A stretch of 64,000 nucleotides of DNA from Propionibacteriales bacterium (GCA_026392465.1 JAPLCA010000026.1:186001-250000); one strand, 5' to 3'. Shown: positions 1 to 13,271, counted from the stretch's first letter. The notes: generated by a model not told the origin, from the sequence alone. Program-made: numbers and translations.

Positions 1-367
1 GCACGATGCCGGGGTCGACCCGCGCGACACGACGTTCGACGTCGATCTCGTGGACGCGGTTCAGGTGCTTGGCGAAGTCGACGACGATGCCGGTGCCCAC
101 CGCGTTGCCGGCGATGGAGGTGCCAGCGCCGCGGGAGGTGACGGGCACCCCGGTGGCACGCGACGCGTCGAGCACGGCGAGCACCTCCTCGACCGACCGC
201 GGCCGGACCACGACCTGTGGCACGACGCGGTAGAGCGACGCGTCGGTGCTGTACAGCGCGCGGGTGGTGCTGGAGTCGTCGACGTCGGCGACCTCGCGGC
301 GGCGGAGCTCGGCGACGACGTCGGCCGGGGAGGCGGCGACGCTGGGGCCGACCGTGTCGACGCTCAC
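1..367 (-). CDS. FAD-linked oxidase, N-terminal part only (D-2-hydroxyglutarate/lactate dehydrogenase type)
   Basis: The gene is cut by the left edge; 122 codons from a GTG start at 367 are visible. The reading frame contains the FAD-binding type 4 (PCMH) signature TSRGAGTSIAGNAVGTG followed by VVDFAKHLNR, which matches large YdiJ/GlcD-type flavoenzymes that oxidise D-2-hydroxyacids such as D-lactate or D-2-hydroxyglutarate. The start codon overlaps the stop of the upstream alcohol dehydrogenase, so the two are translationally coupled. Because the neighbour looks like a transhydrogenase that makes D-2-hydroxyglutarate, oxidation of that product back to 2-oxoglutarate is the most attractive role (inference). 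Whether the missing C-terminus carries an Fe-S domain cannot be seen. Confidence 0.8.
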   Translation of the reverse strand, partial: MSVDTVGPSVAASPADVVAELRRREVADVDDSSTTRALYSTDASLYRVVPQVVVRPRSVEEVLAVLDASRATGVPVTSRGAGTSIAGNAVGTGIVVDFAKHLNRVHEIDVERRVARVDPGIV

Positions 368-1671
368 CAGAGCTCGAGGGACGCGTCGAGGATGCCGGCG
401 ACGTCGTCCTCGGTGACGTCGCGGGGCGCGGTGGCCAGGAGCCGCTGCTGCTTCATCGCGCCGTCGACGAGGGGGTCGAGGTCGTTGCTCCCGAAGCCGA
501 CGGCGGACAGCCCGGCGGGGATGCCGACGTCGCGCATGATCGAGGTGAGCACCTGCGGCAGCAGGTCCGCGGGGTCCGAGGGCATGCTCGCGTCGGGGTC
601 CAGCAGGCGCGCGGCGCGCACGTGGCGCTCGGGCGCGGCCTCGAAGGTGAACCGGAAGGCGGCGGGCGCGGTGAGCGACACGGCCATGCCGTGCGGCACC
701 AGGCCGGCGTGCCCGGAGGCGCCGTCGTCGCCCGGGTACCCCTCGGGACGGAACTCGCGCACCTGGCCGGCGATCGGGTAGGCGTTCGCGTGCGGGATGT
801 GCACGCCCGCGTTGCCGAAGCCGAGCCCCGCGAACGTGGCGGCGGTGGCCACCTCGGTGCGCGCATCGAGGTCGTCGCCGTGGCTGACCGCGCGCCGGAA
901 CGAGCCGGCCATCAGCGCGAGCGCGCGCTCCGACCAGACGTCGGAGATCGGGTTCGAGCCGCAGTAGGGCACCCGCTCACCCGCCTGCTTGGCCTCGTAG
1001 GAGGTGTAGGGGCGTGCGGTGTAGCTCTCGAGCGCGTGGCACAGGATGTCGAGTCCCGAGGCGGCCGTCACCGACGCGGGCTGGGTGAGGGTGAGCTCGG
1101 GGTCGACGACGGCCAGCACCGGACGCAGCCGAGGGTGCGAGATGCCGGTCTTGACGTGCTGGTCGACGACGTCGAGCACGCAGATGGTGGTGCTCTCGCT
1201 GCCGGTGCCGGTGGTCGTGGGCACGGCCACGAGCGGGAGGAGCGGCCGGCTCGGGGCACGGCCCTGACCGACCGGCGCGTTGACGTAGTCCATCAGCTCG
1301 CCGTCGTTGGTGAGCAGGAGCGCGACGGCCTTGGCGGTGTCGATGCTGCTGCCGCCGCCGACCGCCAGGACGGCGTCGACGGGCCCGGCGTCGCGGGCGA
1401 AGGCGACGGCCTCCTCGAGGCTGCCGTCGGTGGGCTCCACCCGAGCGCCGTCGAACACGACGACGTCGAGACCGTCGCCGGCCAGGCGGTCGGCGATCTC
1501 CGCCGGTCGCCCGGTCGCGGCGACTCCGGCGTCGGTGACGAGCAGCACGCGGCGGGCACCGAGCTCGGCGAGGTCGTGCCCGAGCTCGTGCCGGGCGCCG
1601 ACGCCGAGCTTCAGGCGCGGTGCGCCGTACGTGAAGACGGTCTCGGGGTGGTGGGGGGCGAAGCCGGACAT
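364..1671 (-). CDS. Iron-containing alcohol dehydrogenase, hydroxyacid-oxoacid transhydrogenase type
   Basis: 435 residues of the group III Fe-dependent alcohol dehydrogenase fold: N-terminal NAD(P)-binding half with VGGGSSIDTAK near residue 125 and a C-terminal helical metal domain. Metal ligands are visible as the Asp and His of SGLDILCHALE and the two His of AGVHIPHANAYPI. The stretch VPYCGSNPISDVWSERAL is characteristic of the ADHFE1 branch, which moves hydride from 4-hydroxybutyrate to 2-oxoglutarate, giving succinate semialdehyde and D-2-hydroxyglutarate. It starts 10 bp after the GntR gene and overlaps the FAD oxidase by 4 bp, so the three form an operon. Family assignment is secure; substrate is inferred from the branch motif and neighbours. 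A generic alcohol or maleylacetate reductase is less likely. Confidence 0.85.
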   Translation of the reverse strand: MSGFAPHHPETVFTYGAPRLKLGVGARHELGHDLAELGARRVLLVTDAGVAATGRPAEIADRLAGDGLDVVVFDGARVEPTDGSLEEAVAFARDAGPVDAVLAVGGGSSIDTAKAVALLLTNDGELMDYVNAPVGQGRAPSRPLLPLVAVPTTTGTGSESTTICVLDVVDQHVKTGISHPRLRPVLAVVDPELTLTQPASVTAASGLDILCHALESYTARPYTSYEAKQAGERVPYCGSNPISDVWSERALALMAGSFRRAVSHGDDLDARTEVATAATFAGLGFGNAGVHIPHANAYPIAGQVREFRPEGYPGDDGASGHAGLVPHGMAVSLTAPAAFRFTFEAAPERHVRAARLLDPDASMPSDPADLLPQVLTSIMRDVGIPAGLSAVGFGSNDLDPLVDGAMKQQRLLATAPRDVTEDDVAGILDASLELW

Positions 1672-1681
1672 GCCGCTCCTG

Positions 1682-2422
1682 TCAGCTCGTTTCCAGACGT
1701 GTCGAGGACGTCGACGACAGTAGCATGCTACTGGCTGTCAGCGCCTGCGCTCGAGAGCGCCAGGCGCCGACGTCGACGGCGGGGTCGAGCTGGCGCGCGA
1801 GCAGCTCCGCGGTGTGCAGCAGGTGCTCGCTCATGAGCGCGGCCGCCCGACCCGCGTCCTGGTCGAGCACGGCCTGCACGACGGGCTCGTGCTCCTCGAG
1901 GATCTCCTGCGCCCCGCGGGAGCGGTGCAGGGTGACCGCGCCGCGCGCCTGGATCGAGGCCCGCAGGGCGAGCACCTCCTCGCCCAGCCTGCCGTTGCCG
2001 CTCGCCGCGTGCAGCACGGCGTGCAGCGCCCGGTCGTGCTCCTCGAAGGCGGTCTCGTCGTCGGCGGCCGCGTCGGCCGCCATGGCCAGCAGCAGCGCGC
2101 GCAGCTGGTCACGCTGCCGGTCGTCGGCGTTCAGCGCGGCGTAGGCGGTGGCGGGCACCTCGAGCAGTAGACGCAGCTCGAAGACCTCGAGCACGTCCTG
2201 CACGGTGACACCCCGCACCCGCACCCCGCGGTTGCGCTCGACGGCGACCAGCCCGGCGTCGGCGAGGCGCAGCACCGCCTCCCGGACCGGCGTGCGCGAC
2301 GTCCCGAGCTCCTCCGCCAGCCGGTAGATCGAGTGCTGCGACCCGGGCTCGAGGCGACCGGTCAGGATGTCCTCGCGCAGCCGGGCGAAGACGCGCTCGG
2401 CAGCCGTCGTCCGTCCCGCCAT
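1682..2422 (-). CDS. GntR family (FCD subfamily) transcriptional regulator
   Basis: 246 residues from the ATG at 2422. An N-terminal winged helix contains RLAEELGTSRTPVREAVLRL (residues about 35-54), followed by an all-helical FCD effector domain with the typical acidic/histidine pattern (EEHDRALHAVL; EHLLHTAEL). FCD regulators usually bind small carboxylic acids, which fits the hydroxyacid enzymes encoded immediately downstream. It is the first gene of the leftward operon. A 16-bp perfect palindrome lies inside its last codons, just ahead of the dehydrogenase start. Longer in-frame extension upstream is unlikely because it is arginine-rich and lacks a ribosome site. Confidence 0.88.
   Translation of the reverse strand: MAGRTTAAERVFARLREDILTGRLEPGSQHSIYRLAEELGTSRTPVREAVLRLADAGLVAVERNRGVRVRGVTVQDVLEVFELRLLLEVPATAYAALNADDRQRDQLRALLLAMAADAAADDETAFEEHDRALHAVLHAASGNGRLGEEVLALRASIQARGAVTLHRSRGAQEILEEHEPVVQAVLDQDAGRAAALMSEHLLHTAELLARQLDPAVDVGAWRSRAQALTASSMLLSSTSSTRLETS
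1718..1733. promoter_or_regulatory. Perfect 16-bp palindrome, probable GntR operator
   Basis: CAGTAGCATGCTACTG reads identically on both strands. It lies within the 3' end of the GntR gene and 47 bp before the alcohol dehydrogenase start. GntR/FCD proteins bind short palindromes of this size, so this may be an internal operator giving the two enzyme genes their own control. Binding is inferred only. Confidence 0.5.
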
Positions 2423-2586
2423 CGCCGCGCCTCCTCGCCCCGTCGGACCCTCCGGTGCTCGCAACCTACCGCGCCCGGTGCCGCGCGACCTTGTCCGGCT
2501 GCGGCAGGATGGGGCCGATCGGTCCGACCGGCCCGGTCGACCGACCACCCCGGCCCGGGGACCGCACGACCTCCCCGAGGAGACCC

Positions 2587-3708
2587 ATGAGACGGATCGC
2601 GACCCCGCTCCTGCTCGTCGGCGTGCTCGCACTGGGTGCCTGCGAGACGCGCACCCAGGCCGACCCACGTCCGAGCGCGGGTGCTTCGTCGTCGGCTGCC
2701 GGTGCGTCGGACGCGGACGTGACGGAGCACGAGTCGGGTCCGCAGTCCCCCATCATCTACGGCCTCGAGGTGCCGTCGGGCGCGACGCAGCTGGGGCCGC
2801 TCGTGCGCTACCGCAGCGCCGCGCTCATCGAGGCCTACCAGCCCGAGCTCGACGCCGCGGAGGCCGCGCAGCAGTCGGGCGAGGAGGACGGCGAGCTGCC
2901 CGAGGGGGTCGAGCCGACGCCGACCGAGACCACCACGCCGGCCACCCGTCCCAGCGACGACACCTTCTCGCTGATCGACGACGCCCCCCGCCCCGACGTC
3001 ACGATCTCCCTGCTGCGTGTCGACGGCTCACCGACGCAGGTGCTGCGCCGTCTGATCGCCCAGGTCAACGCCGTCATCCCCGACGCGAAGCTCGACGACG
3101 ACGACCTCTCGACGTACTGCCAGTCGCAGGACCGCCGGATCACGGGCTGCACGGTCGACGCCGAGGGCAAGACCGCCGACCAGCGCGACATCCGCATCAC
3201 CATCACCGCCGACCCCGGCGACGTCACGACCCGCACCGGCTACCCGGCGGCGAAGAAGCGCCCGGTCATGACGGTGCGGGCGCAGTACGTCGGCGACCCG
3301 CGCAGCGGCCAGCTCGAGCCGCGAGCGTCGACGGCCCAGGTCCCCCGCGACGTCGAGGGCGAGGACACGTCGGGGCTCATCTGGCCGAGCATGGACGTGT
3401 CCGCACCGCGCGACTCGCCCCTGCTCGACGGTCGCTGGCGCGTGCCGGCCACCGGCACCCTGCTGCTGAGCGGCGAGCGGCCACGGTTCGCCGCCGTGGT
3501 CGCCGACCGCGTGCGCGAGGCCGACGCGATCGCGGAGGACTTCGCGTCGAGCGTCGGCACGCCGACGAAGGACGTGGTCGAGGACCTCAACGAGATCAGC
3601 ACGACCTACACCGCTCGCGGCAAGGACGGCGGCGTGGCCCGGGCGACCTTCGTGCTGTCGGCGCGGGGCAGCTACGCGATGCTCTTCTACACGCCGCCGC
3701 GCTCCTGA
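2587..3708 (+). CDS. Secreted lipoprotein of unknown function
   Basis: 373 residues. The start is the ATG preceded by a GAGGAG ribosome site; a signal peptide with lipobox LALGAC gives lipidation at Cys19, so the mature protein should be anchored outside the membrane. After a Ser/Ala-rich linker there is an acidic Pro/Thr-rich stretch (about residues 100-125) and a soluble domain with two Cys (TYCQSQDRRITGC) that could pair. I recognise no enzyme motif. It stands alone between a leftward regulator operon and a leftward Nudix gene. Function unknown. Confidence 0.8.
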   Translation: MRRIATPLLLVGVLALGACETRTQADPRPSAGASSSAAGASDADVTEHESGPQSPIIYGLEVPSGATQLGPLVRYRSAALIEAYQPELDAAEAAQQSGEEDGELPEGVEPTPTETTTPATRPSDDTFSLIDDAPRPDVTISLLRVDGSPTQVLRRLIAQVNAVIPDAKLDDDDLSTYCQSQDRRITGCTVDAEGKTADQRDIRITITADPGDVTTRTGYPAAKKRPVMTVRAQYVGDPRSGQLEPRASTAQVPRDVEGEDTSGLIWPSMDVSAPRDSPLLDGRWRVPATGTLLLSGERPRFAAVVADRVREADAIAEDFASSVGTPTKDVVEDLNEISTTYTARGKDGGVARATFVLSARGSYAMLFYTPPRS

Positions 3709-3739
3709 CCCTGCGGCCGAGCCGGGGCGCGCGGCGACG

Positions 3740-4234
3740 TCAGCGGTAGTCGCCGAGGTGCGTGAGCGCGTGCTGCACGGCGGGCAGGAGCTGCCGGACG
3801 CCGTCGTCGACCTCGTCGAGCGGCAGCCAGGTGGCCACGTCGGTGGTGCCGTCGATCTCCACGACGTGCGGGGTCGGCAGCGGCGAACCGGGCTCCACGC
3901 CCGCGACACGGACGGCGTAGAGCAGGTGGACGCCGTGGTAGTCCTCGAAGCGGTCGTCGCGCCCCGGGGCGACGGTGTGCACGTCGTGGACGTCGACGAG
4001 GCGCCGCTCCAGCACGGTCAGGCCGGTCTCCTCGTGCACCTCGCGCACCACGGCGTCGTGCGGTGACTCGCCGTGGTCGACGCCGCCGCCGGGAAGCGCC
4101 CACCAGCCGGCCGGGTAGCCGGCCGGGGAGACGCGGGTCAGCAGCAGCCGTGGGGTGCCGGTCTCGTCGTCGGCGACGACGACGCCGTAGGCGCCGAGGC
4201 GCTGCGTGCGGCGCGTCTCGCGGTGCTCGTTCAT
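3740..4234 (-). CDS. Nudix hydrolase
   Basis: 164 residues from an ATG at 4234. The complete Nudix box is present: Gly50, Glu56, then REVHEETGL at residues 64-72 supplies the Mg2+-binding glutamates. The preceding WALPGGGVD is typical. Nudix enzymes hydrolyse nucleoside diphosphates linked to another group; the acidic GRDDRFEDYHG segment and small size do not identify a substrate. It is divergent from the acyltransferase gene, with 39 bp between the starts that must hold both promoters. Confidence 0.9.
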   Translation of the reverse strand: MNEHRETRRTQRLGAYGVVVADDETGTPRLLLTRVSPAGYPAGWWALPGGGVDHGESPHDAVVREVHEETGLTVLERRLVDVHDVHTVAPGRDDRFEDYHGVHLLYAVRVAGVEPGSPLPTPHVVEIDGTTDVATWLPLDEVDDGVRQLLPAVQHALTHLGDYR

Positions 4235-4273
4235 CGGGCTCCCTTCGGTGCGCTCCACTAGAGTCGGTGAACG

Positions 4274-5356
4274 ATGAGTGCCCTCGACCCGCTGCCCGTG
4301 ACGACCGCCGCTCCGAAGGAGCGCGTGGCCTATCTCGACAACGCACGGTACTGGGTGATGCTGCTCGTGGTGATCGGGCACTCCCTCACGCAGTTCGTGG
4401 CGATGGACTCCGCGCGCGGCGTGTACGTGTGGATCTACGCGTTCCACATGCCGTTCTTCATCCTCATCTCCGGCTACACGGCTCGCCGCTACATGGGCGA
4501 CGCACGTCAGGTGCGCCGCATCGTCAGCACCCTGGTCGTGCCGTACCTGATCATCGAGATCTCGATGCAGATGATCACGCGCCACTACACGGGTGAGCCG
4601 GAGCCGTACAAGTTCCTGTCGCCGCAGTGGCTCGGCTGGTTCATGGCGGCGTTGTTCGTGTGGCGGCTGACCACCCCGATCTGGCGTGCGCTGCGCTACC
4701 CGATCACGACGTCGATCGCGATCTCGCTGCTCGTGGGCCTCATCGAGGTGCCGAACGTGCTGGCGCTGCCGAAGATCCTCGGCTTCCTGCCGTTCTACGT
4801 CATCGGCCTGCACATGAGCCGCGAGCGCTTCGAGCGGCTCGCGGACCCGCGCATCCGCATCGGCTCGGCGCTGCTGCTCGCCGGCAGCTTCGTGGTCTGC
4901 TACCTCTACTCGGCCGACTGGACGCTCGACTGGCTGCTGTGGAAGCAGCGCTACGACGAGGACCCGCTCGGCGCCTCGCCCCTGGAGGGCATCACGCAGC
5001 GTGCGGAGCTGCTCGTCATCGGCCTGGTGCTGACCTTCGCGGCGCTCTCGCTCGTCCCCCGACGCCGGTCCTGGACCACGCGCCTGGGTGGGCGCACCTT
5101 CTACTGCTACCTGCTGCACGGTTACGTCATCCTGCTGCTGCGGTACCAGTTCGACGTGTTCAGCTCCCTCGAGAAGTACGGCGCGCCCGCCGTGGTGCTG
5201 ACGATGGTCGTGGCGACCGTCGTGGCGAACCTCCTGATGACGCAGCTCGTCGCCACGGTCTTCCGCCCCCTCTTCGAGCCCCGTCTCCGCTGGCTGTTCC
5301 GCCCCGACCCCGAGCCCAAGCCGGAGCCGGCCAAGACCCCCGCCCCCACCGCCTGA
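4274..5356 (+). CDS. Membrane acyltransferase, acyltransferase 3 (OafA-like) family
   Basis: 360 residues with about ten predicted membrane helices and a Pro-rich cytoplasmic tail. The N-terminus YLDNARYWVMLLVVIGHSL carries the conserved His36 at the end of the first helix, and FHMPFFILISGYTARR is the second hallmark of acyltransferase 3 proteins. These enzymes move acetyl or other acyl groups across or at the membrane onto sugars, peptidoglycan or lipids. No linked biosynthetic genes identify the acceptor. The ATG start lies 39 bp from the divergent Nudix start. Confidence 0.87.
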   Translation: MSALDPLPVTTAAPKERVAYLDNARYWVMLLVVIGHSLTQFVAMDSARGVYVWIYAFHMPFFILISGYTARRYMGDARQVRRIVSTLVVPYLIIEISMQMITRHYTGEPEPYKFLSPQWLGWFMAALFVWRLTTPIWRALRYPITTSIAISLLVGLIEVPNVLALPKILGFLPFYVIGLHMSRERFERLADPRIRIGSALLLAGSFVVCYLYSADWTLDWLLWKQRYDEDPLGASPLEGITQRAELLVIGLVLTFAALSLVPRRRSWTTRLGGRTFYCYLLHGYVILLLRYQFDVFSSLEKYGAPAVVLTMVVATVVANLLMTQLVATVFRPLFEPRLRWLFRPDPEPKPEPAKTPAPTA

Positions 5357-5375
5357 GACCGGGCGTCGCCGGGCC

Positions 5376-5650
5376 CGGCCCGCGAGGACGCACGATGCTG
5401 CGTTCGCGCGCTCGAGGTCGAACGCTTCTGCGTTGGTGACGGGATCCCGTAGCGAACGCAGCATCTTCGGCCCTTACGCACCCGAACGCAGATTCTTGCG
5501 TCCGGCGCGGCCCGCAGCCCGGACCCCGACCCAGCCCGCCCGCCAGCCGCCCGGTCGAGGCCCTTTCGGAGAACACCCCCAGCGCCCGCCGAGGCAGCGC
5601 ACCAGCAAGCCCAGACCACCTGCGCCAGCGCACCGCCGAGGTCACGACGA
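5376..5650. repeat. Large imperfect palindromic intergenic repeat, copy A
   Basis: Non-coding block between the acyltransferase and the rpoC terminator. Its core is the palindrome ACGGGATCCCGT (5439-5450). Around it lie inverted copies of a motif containing CTGCGTTCG / CGAACGCAG, and on the right an arm of about 165 bp that includes GCCGCCCGGTCGAGGCCCTT. The same arm occurs twice, in opposite orientations, at 36641-37018, so this is a dispersed repeat. Here the left arm is shortened to about 60 bp. No protein is encoded. It may be a MITE- or REP-like element; mechanism unknown. Confidence 0.75.
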
Positions 5651-5660
5651 CCGCCCCCAC

Positions 5661-5703
5661 GCACGACGACGGCCCCGGACCAACAGGTCCGGGGCCGTCG
5701 TGC
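5661..5703 (-). terminator. Terminator of the rpoBC transcript
   Basis: A GC-rich hairpin with stem GACGGCCCCGGACC / GGTCCGGGGCCGTC and a 4-5 nt loop, extended by a bulged outer stem, lies 10 bp beyond the rpoC stop. There is no long T-run, as usual in high-GC actinobacteria. Confidence 0.75.
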
Positions 5704-5713
5704 GATCAGTCCG

Positions 5714-8700
5714 TCAGGGCTCGTACGACGTGAAGTCGTAGTCCTCGAGCTGGACGGCGAGGCCGTCGGGCGAGCCGAAGCCGTAGTCGTAGGACTCGTA
5801 GCCCGTGACGGCGTAGGCGGCCTGGCGGGCCTCCTCGGTGGGCTCGACCCGGATGTTGCGGTACCGGTCGAGACCGGTGCCCGCCGGGATGAGCTTGCCG
5901 ATGATGATGTTCTCCTTCAGACCGCGCAGCGAGTCCGACTTGCCGTGGATGGCGGCGTCCGTGAGGACACGGGTCGTCTCCTGGAAGGAGGCGGCCGACA
6001 GCCACGACTCGACGGCCAGCGAGGCCTTCGTGATGCCCATGAGCACCGGACGGCCCGAGGCGGGGGTGCCGCCCTCGGCGACGACGCGTCGGTTCTCCGA
6101 CTCGAACGTCGCCCGGTCCGCGAGGTCACCGGGGATCAGGTGCGAGTCGCCCTGCTCGATGACCGTCACCCGACGCAGCATCTGGCGCACGATGATCTCG
6201 ATGTGCTTGTCGTGGATCGCCACGCCCTGGCTGCGGTAGACCTCCTGGACCTCGTCCACGAGGTGCTCCTGCGCCCGACGGACACCGAGGATGCGCAGGA
6301 CCTCCTGCGGGTCCGGCGTGCCGTGCGTGAGCTGCTGGCCGACCTCGACGTGCGAGCCGTCCTCGACGAGCAGGCGCGAACGCTTGCTCACCGGGTACTC
6401 CTGCACCTCCGAGCCGTCGTCGGGGGTGACGACGAGCTTGCGCGTCTTGTCCGTGTCGTCGATCGCGACGCGACCGGCCGACTCGGTGATCGGCGCACGG
6501 CCCTTCGGCTGACGAGCCTCGAAGAGCTCGACCACGCGCGGCAGACCGTGCGTGATGTCGTCACCGGCCACACCACCGGTGTGGAAGGTACGCATCGTCA
6601 ACTGGGTGCCGGGCTCACCGATCGACTGGGCGGCGATGGTGCCGACCGCCTCGCCGATGTCGACGAGCTTGCCGGTGGCCAGCGAACGGCCGTAGCACTT
6701 GGCGCAGGTACCGGCCGCCGCCTCACAGGTGAGGACCGTGCGGACGCGGATGGTCTCCACGCCGGCCGAGACGAGCTGTCCGATCTCGACGTCGCCGAGG
6801 TCGCCGCCGGCCTCCACCAGCACCTCGCCCGTCTCCGGGTGGGTGATGTCGGTGGCTGCGCTGCGCGAGTACGCCGAGGTCTCGACGTTCTCCGCCGGCA
6901 CGAAGGTGCCGTCGTCCAAGCGGGTCGCGATGACCTTCGGCAGACCACGCTCCGTGCCGCAGTCCTCCTCGCGGATGATGACGTCCTGGCTGACGTCGAC
7001 GAGTCGACGCGTCAGGTAGCCGGAGTCGGCGGTGCGCAGGGCGGTGTCGGCCAGACCCTTGCGGGCACCGTGGGTCGCGATGAAGTACTCGACGACGCTG
7101 AGGCCCTCACGGAAGTTCGCCTTGATCGGGCGGGGGATGATCTCGCCCTTCGGGTTCGCCACGAGACCACGCATGGCCGCGATCTGGCGGACCTGCATCA
7201 TGTTGCCTCGCGCACCCGAGTGGACCATCATCCAGATCGGGTTGTCGGCGTTGGCGGTGAACTTCTTCTCCATCTCGCCGGACACCTCGGCCGTGGCCTG
7301 CGTCCAGATCTCGATGAGCTCCTGGCGACGCTCGTCCTCGGTGATGAGACCGCGGTCGAACTGCTGCTGGACCTTCGCAGCCTGACCCTCGTACTTGGTG
7401 AGGATCTCCTGCTTGGACTCCGGCGTGACGACGTCCTCGATGGAGATGGTGACGCCCGAGCGCGTGGCCCAGTGGAAACCGGTCTCCTTGAGGTTGTCGA
7501 GCGCGACGCCCACGTCGATCTTGGAGTAGCGCTCGGCGAGGTCGTTGACGATGACCCCGAGCTCCTTCTTGCCGACCTGGTAGTTGACGTACGCGTAGTC
7601 GTCCGGCAGGGCCTGGTTGAAGATCGCGCGACCGAGGGTGGTCTCCCGCGACTCGACGGTGCCGTCGATGCCGGGGATGCGGATCCGCACCTTGCTCTGG
7701 AGCGTGATCTCCTTGCGGTCGAACGCCATGATCGCCTCGGCGACCGAGCTGAACGCACGACCCTCGCCCACGTGTCCCTCACGCTCGAGCGTGAGGAAGT
7801 ACAGGCCGATGATCATGTCCTGCGTCGGCATGGTGACCGGACGGCCGTCGGACGGCTTCAGGATGTTGTTCGTGCTCAGCATGAGGATGCGCGCCTCGGC
7901 CTGCGCCTCGGCGCTCAGCGGCAGGTGCACGGCCATCTGGTCACCGTCGAAGTCGGCGTTGAAGGCCGAGCAGACGAGCGGGTGGATCTGGATGGCCTTG
8001 CCCTCGATGAGCTGCGGCTCGAACGCCTGGATGCCCAGACGGTGCAGGGTGGGTGCACGGTTCAGCAGCACCGGGTGCTCGGTGATGACCTCCTCGAGCA
8101 CGTCCCAGACCTCGGCGCGCACGCCACGCTCCACCATCCGCTTGGCGGACTTGATGTTCTGGGCGTGGTTGAGGTCGACCAGACGCTTCATGACGAACGG
8201 CTTGAACAGCTCGATCGCCATCTGCTTGGGCAGACCGCACTGGTGCAGCTTCAGCTGCGGGCCGACGACGATGACCGAACGGCCCGAGTAGTCGACGCGC
8301 TTGCCGAGCAGGTTCTGACGGAAACGACCCTGCTTGCCCTTGAGCATGTCCGAGATGGACTTGAGCGGACGGTTGCCCGGGCCCGTGACGGGACGACCGC
8401 GACGGCCGTTGTCGAACAGCGAGTCGACGGCCTCCTGCAGCATCCGCTTCTCGTTGTTGACGATGATCTCGGGCGCGCCGAGGTCGAGCAGTCGCTTGAG
8501 GCGGTTGTTGCGGTTGATGACACGGCGGTACAGGTCGTTCAGGTCCGAGGTGGCGAAGCGGCCACCGTCGAGCTGGACCATGGGACGCAGCTCCGGCGGG
8601 ATCACCGGCACGGCGTCGAGGACCATGCCCTCGGGGTGGTTGCTGCTGCCGAGGAACGCCGAGACGACCTTGAGGCGCTTGAGGGCGCGGGTCTTCTTCT

Positions 8701-9559
8701 GGCCCTTGCCGGTGGCGATGATCTCGCGCAGCGACTCCGCCTCGGCCTCGAGGTCGAAGGACTGCAGACGCTTCTGGATCGCGGCGGCGCCCATGTAGCC
8801 CTCGAAGTACGCACCGAAGCGGTACGTCATCTCGCGGTAGAGCATCTCGTCGCCCTCGAGGTCCTGGACCTTGAGGTTCTTGAAGCGGTCCCACACCTCG
8901 GTGAGCCGGTCGATCTCGCGCTGGATGCGGTCGCGGCGCTGCTTGGCCTCACGCTCGGCGGCGTCCTTGACCTTGCGCTTGGCGTCGGCCTTCGCACCCT
9001 CGTCCTCGAGGGCCTTGAGGTCCTCCTCGAGCTTCTGCAGGCGCTGGTTGACCTCGTCGTCGCGACGGGCCTCGAGCTGCTTGACCTCGAGGTCGATCTT
9101 GGACTCGAGCGAGGACAGGTCGCGGTGACGCGCCTCCTCGTCGACGTGCGTGATCATGTACGCCGCGAAGTAGATGACCTTCTCGAGGTCCTTCGGGGCG
9201 AGGTCGAGCAGGTAGCCGAGACGGCTGGGGACACCCTTGAAGTACCAGATGTGGGTGACCGGCGCAGCGAGCTCGATGTGGCCCATGCGCTCGCGACGCA
9301 CCTTGGAGCGGGTCACCTCGACGCCGCAGCGCTCGCAGATGATGCCCTTGAAGCGGACGCGCTTGTACTTGCCGCAGTAGCACTCCCAGTCCCGGGTGGG
9401 ACCGAAGATCTTCTCGCAGAAGAGGCCGTCACGCTCGGGCTTGAGCGTGCGGTAGTTGATCGTCTCCGGCTTCTTGACCTCGCCGTAGGACCATCCGCGG
9501 ATGTCGTCGGCGGTCGCAAGACCGATCCGGATCTGATCGAAGAAGTTCACGTCGAGCAC
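5714..9559 (-). CDS. rpoC: DNA-directed RNA polymerase subunit beta'
   Basis: 1281 residues, the usual actinobacterial length. The N-terminal zinc-finger region (CYCGKY...CERCGVEV, near residue 60-75), the catalytic NADFDGDQ with Asp536, Asp538 and Asp540 holding the active-site Mg2+, and a second Cys cluster ([15 protein letters not shown], from about residue 945) are all present. It builds the catalytic core of RNA polymerase with RpoB. The GTG start at 9559 follows an AAGAAG ribosome site. It lies 88 bp after rpoB; a strong hairpin sits in that gap. Confidence 0.98.
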   Translation of the reverse strand: MLDVNFFDQIRIGLATADDIRGWSYGEVKKPETINYRTLKPERDGLFCEKIFGPTRDWECYCGKYKRVRFKGIICERCGVEVTRSKVRRERMGHIELAAPVTHIWYFKGVPSRLGYLLDLAPKDLEKVIYFAAYMITHVDEEARHRDLSSLESKIDLEVKQLEARRDDEVNQRLQKLEEDLKALEDEGAKADAKRKVKDAAEREAKQRRDRIQREIDRLTEVWDRFKNLKVQDLEGDEMLYREMTYRFGAYFEGYMGAAAIQKRLQSFDLEAEAESLREIIATGKGQKKTRALKRLKVVSAFLGSSNHPEGMVLDAVPVIPPELRPMVQLDGGRFATSDLNDLYRRVINRNNRLKRLLDLGAPEIIVNNEKRMLQEAVDSLFDNGRRGRPVTGPGNRPLKSISDMLKGKQGRFRQNLLGKRVDYSGRSVIVVGPQLKLHQCGLPKQMAIELFKPFVMKRLVDLNHAQNIKSAKRMVERGVRAEVWDVLEEVITEHPVLLNRAPTLHRLGIQAFEPQLIEGKAIQIHPLVCSAFNADFDGDQMAVHLPLSAEAQAEARILMLSTNNILKPSDGRPVTMPTQDMIIGLYFLTLEREGHVGEGRAFSSVAEAIMAFDRKEITLQSKVRIRIPGIDGTVESRETTLGRAIFNQALPDDYAYVNYQVGKKELGVIVNDLAERYSKIDVGVALDNLKETGFHWATRSGVTISIEDVVTPESKQEILTKYEGQAAKVQQQFDRGLITEDERRQELIEIWTQATAEVSGEMEKKFTANADNPIWMMVHSGARGNMMQVRQIAAMRGLVANPKGEIIPRPIKANFREGLSVVEYFIATHGARKGLADTALRTADSGYLTRRLVDVSQDVIIREEDCGTERGLPKVIATRLDDGTFVPAENVETSAYSRSAATDITHPETGEVLVEAGGDLGDVEIGQLVSAGVETIRVRTVLTCEAAAGTCAKCYGRSLATGKLVDIGEAVGTIAAQSIGEPGTQLTMRTFHTGGVAGDDITHGLPRVVELFEARQPKGRAPITESAGRVAIDDTDKTRKLVVTPDDGSEVQEYPVSKRSRLLVEDGSHVEVGQQLTHGTPDPQEVLRILGVRRAQEHLVDEVQEVYRSQGVAIHDKHIEIIVRQMLRRVTVIEQGDSHLIPGDLADRATFESENRRVVAEGGTPASGRPVLMGITKASLAVESWLSAASFQETTRVLTDAAIHGKSDSLRGLKENIIIGKLIPAGTGLDRYRNIRVEPTEEARQAAYAVTGYESYDYGFGSPDGLAVQLEDYDFTSYEP

Positions 9560-9614
9560 GGTGTCTTCTTTCCCTTACTTTTCGAAATTCAGTGGTGAGC
9601 GGGGAGTGAGGGTG

Positions 9615-9641
9615 GGGGCGCCGTCACGACGACGGCGCCCC
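9615..9641. other. Perfect hairpin between rpoB and rpoC
   Basis: GGGGCGCCGTC and GACGGCGCCCC form an 11-bp perfect stem with a 5-nt loop, a few bases after the rpoB stop. It resembles a terminator without a T-run. Since rpoC has no obvious promoter of its own it may act as a partial terminator or an RNA-processing signal (inference). Confidence 0.5.
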
Positions 9642-9647
9642 GCCGGC

Positions 9648-13133
<3,486 letters not shown>

Positions 13134-13241
13134 GAGGGGTCCTTCCAGAGGCTCGCAAGGGTGTCACGTGATGGACTTGTGCGCATGACTGACGCCCCCA
13201 GTCAAGGGGCAACGAGGGCGACGAGGCGGGCGCGAAGAATC

Positions 13242-13271
13242 AGTCTAGCCCTTCTGTCCACACGCGCGCAA
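13242..13271 (-). promoter_or_regulatory. Candidate rpoB promoter
   Basis: On the minus strand TTGCGC (13266-13271) and TAGACT (13242-13247) are separated by 18 bp and would give a leader of about 105 nt. The same -10 hexamer, TAGACT, is used at the rplJ promoter. The remaining 13272-13470 stretch shows no gene. Confidence 0.5.

Noticed and set aside
2455-2586. Upstream extension of the lipoprotein gene
   Set aside because: The extension is Pro/Arg/Gly-rich, and only the internal ATG gives a proper lipoprotein signal behind a good ribosome site.
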